A DNA stretch of 64,000 bases from Eubacteriaceae bacterium (GTDB lineage: Bacteria; Bacillota; Clostridia; Lachnospirales; Lachnospiraceae): the NCBI GenBank assembly GCA_902363805.1, contig CABJBF010000001.1, positions 124,001 through 188,000 of the forward strand, in the 5' to 3' direction. A model generated the notes under the pieces. That model saw nothing but the letters and a program-made list of their open reading frames with translations. It did no database searches and had not been told where the DNA came from. Below are positions 63,956 to 64,000 of the stretch, piece after piece (the first letter of the stretch is position 1; each line of letters opens with the position of its first letter). The position numbers and the translations under genes are program-made.

Positions 63956-64000
63956 TATTAAACAGATAAAAACAACAAACTATAACGAATTAAAAGGAAG

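Overview
The window looks like chromosomal DNA of an AT-rich, low-GC Gram-positive anaerobe, most likely a Lachnospiraceae (Clostridia) member. Evidence: strong AGGAGG-type ribosome binding sites, a strict-anaerobe 2-oxoacid:ferredoxin oxidoreductase (iorAB) beside a phenylacetate-CoA ligase, secreted beta-1,3-glucanases with Thr-rich linkers and lysine-rich Fn3-like tails, and mobile-element genes (TnpV, DUF5348, the paired int/xis/mobC/repA cassettes) typical of that family. Genus is not decidable from sequence reading alone. No rRNA, tRNA or CRISPR was seen.

Layout. (1) 1-2093: guaA with a leader carrying a possible short ORF. (2) 2079-30618: two integrative elements stacked head to tail at the 3' end of guaA. 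Short core repeats (GAGTTTGARTA, the last codons of guaA) lie at 2079, 15252, 30607 and 36604, and each element has its own doublet of arm-type repeats near both ends (TGTAAGCA for element A, TGGCAAC for element B). Element A (2079-15265) carries a DUF1848 radical-SAM pair, repressor/xis/int/mobC/repA, and a type II restriction island (C5 methyltransferase, NgoFVII-like and AlwI-like nucleases, Vsr). Element B (15252-30618) has the same backbone plus a MobA/MobL relaxase, and cargo: an EcsC protein, a BsuBI/PstI-type R-M pair, then an operon TIR - Nmad2 - 5-hmdU-DNA-kinase-helical/aGPT-Pplase-like - thymidylate-synthase-like, followed by a membrane protein and a second TIR protein. (3) 30607-36615: a scrambled stretch with a broken ISL3-type IS, a truncated frameshifted NhaC antiporter, an intact GH16 glucanase, a secreted-protein gene interrupted by a stop, and a lone right end of a third element.

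(4) 37-44.8 kb: a PLD-helicase (DUF3427 type) with a Nudix hydrolase, and the iorA-iorB-paaK aryl-acid cluster. (5) 45-50.4 kb: an anion permease and a secreted beta-helix protein set among copies of a ~175 bp near-perfect palindrome and tandem arrays of its arms, a repeat family I do not recognise. (6) 50.5-64 kb: a three-gene ABC-2 exporter, a hybrid histidine kinase, an NSS-family transporter, a U32-like protein, a DUF1349 protein and a large GH81 beta-1,3-glucanase with three C-terminal repeat modules.

The most interesting locus is 25437-30411 in element B. Enzymes predicted to make and process a hypermodified thymine nucleotide are translationally coupled to each other and directly follow a ThsB-like TIR gene, with a second TIR gene downstream. 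This suggests a defence or signalling system in which base modification and TIR effectors act together. The second is the palindromic repeat family around 45-50 kb.
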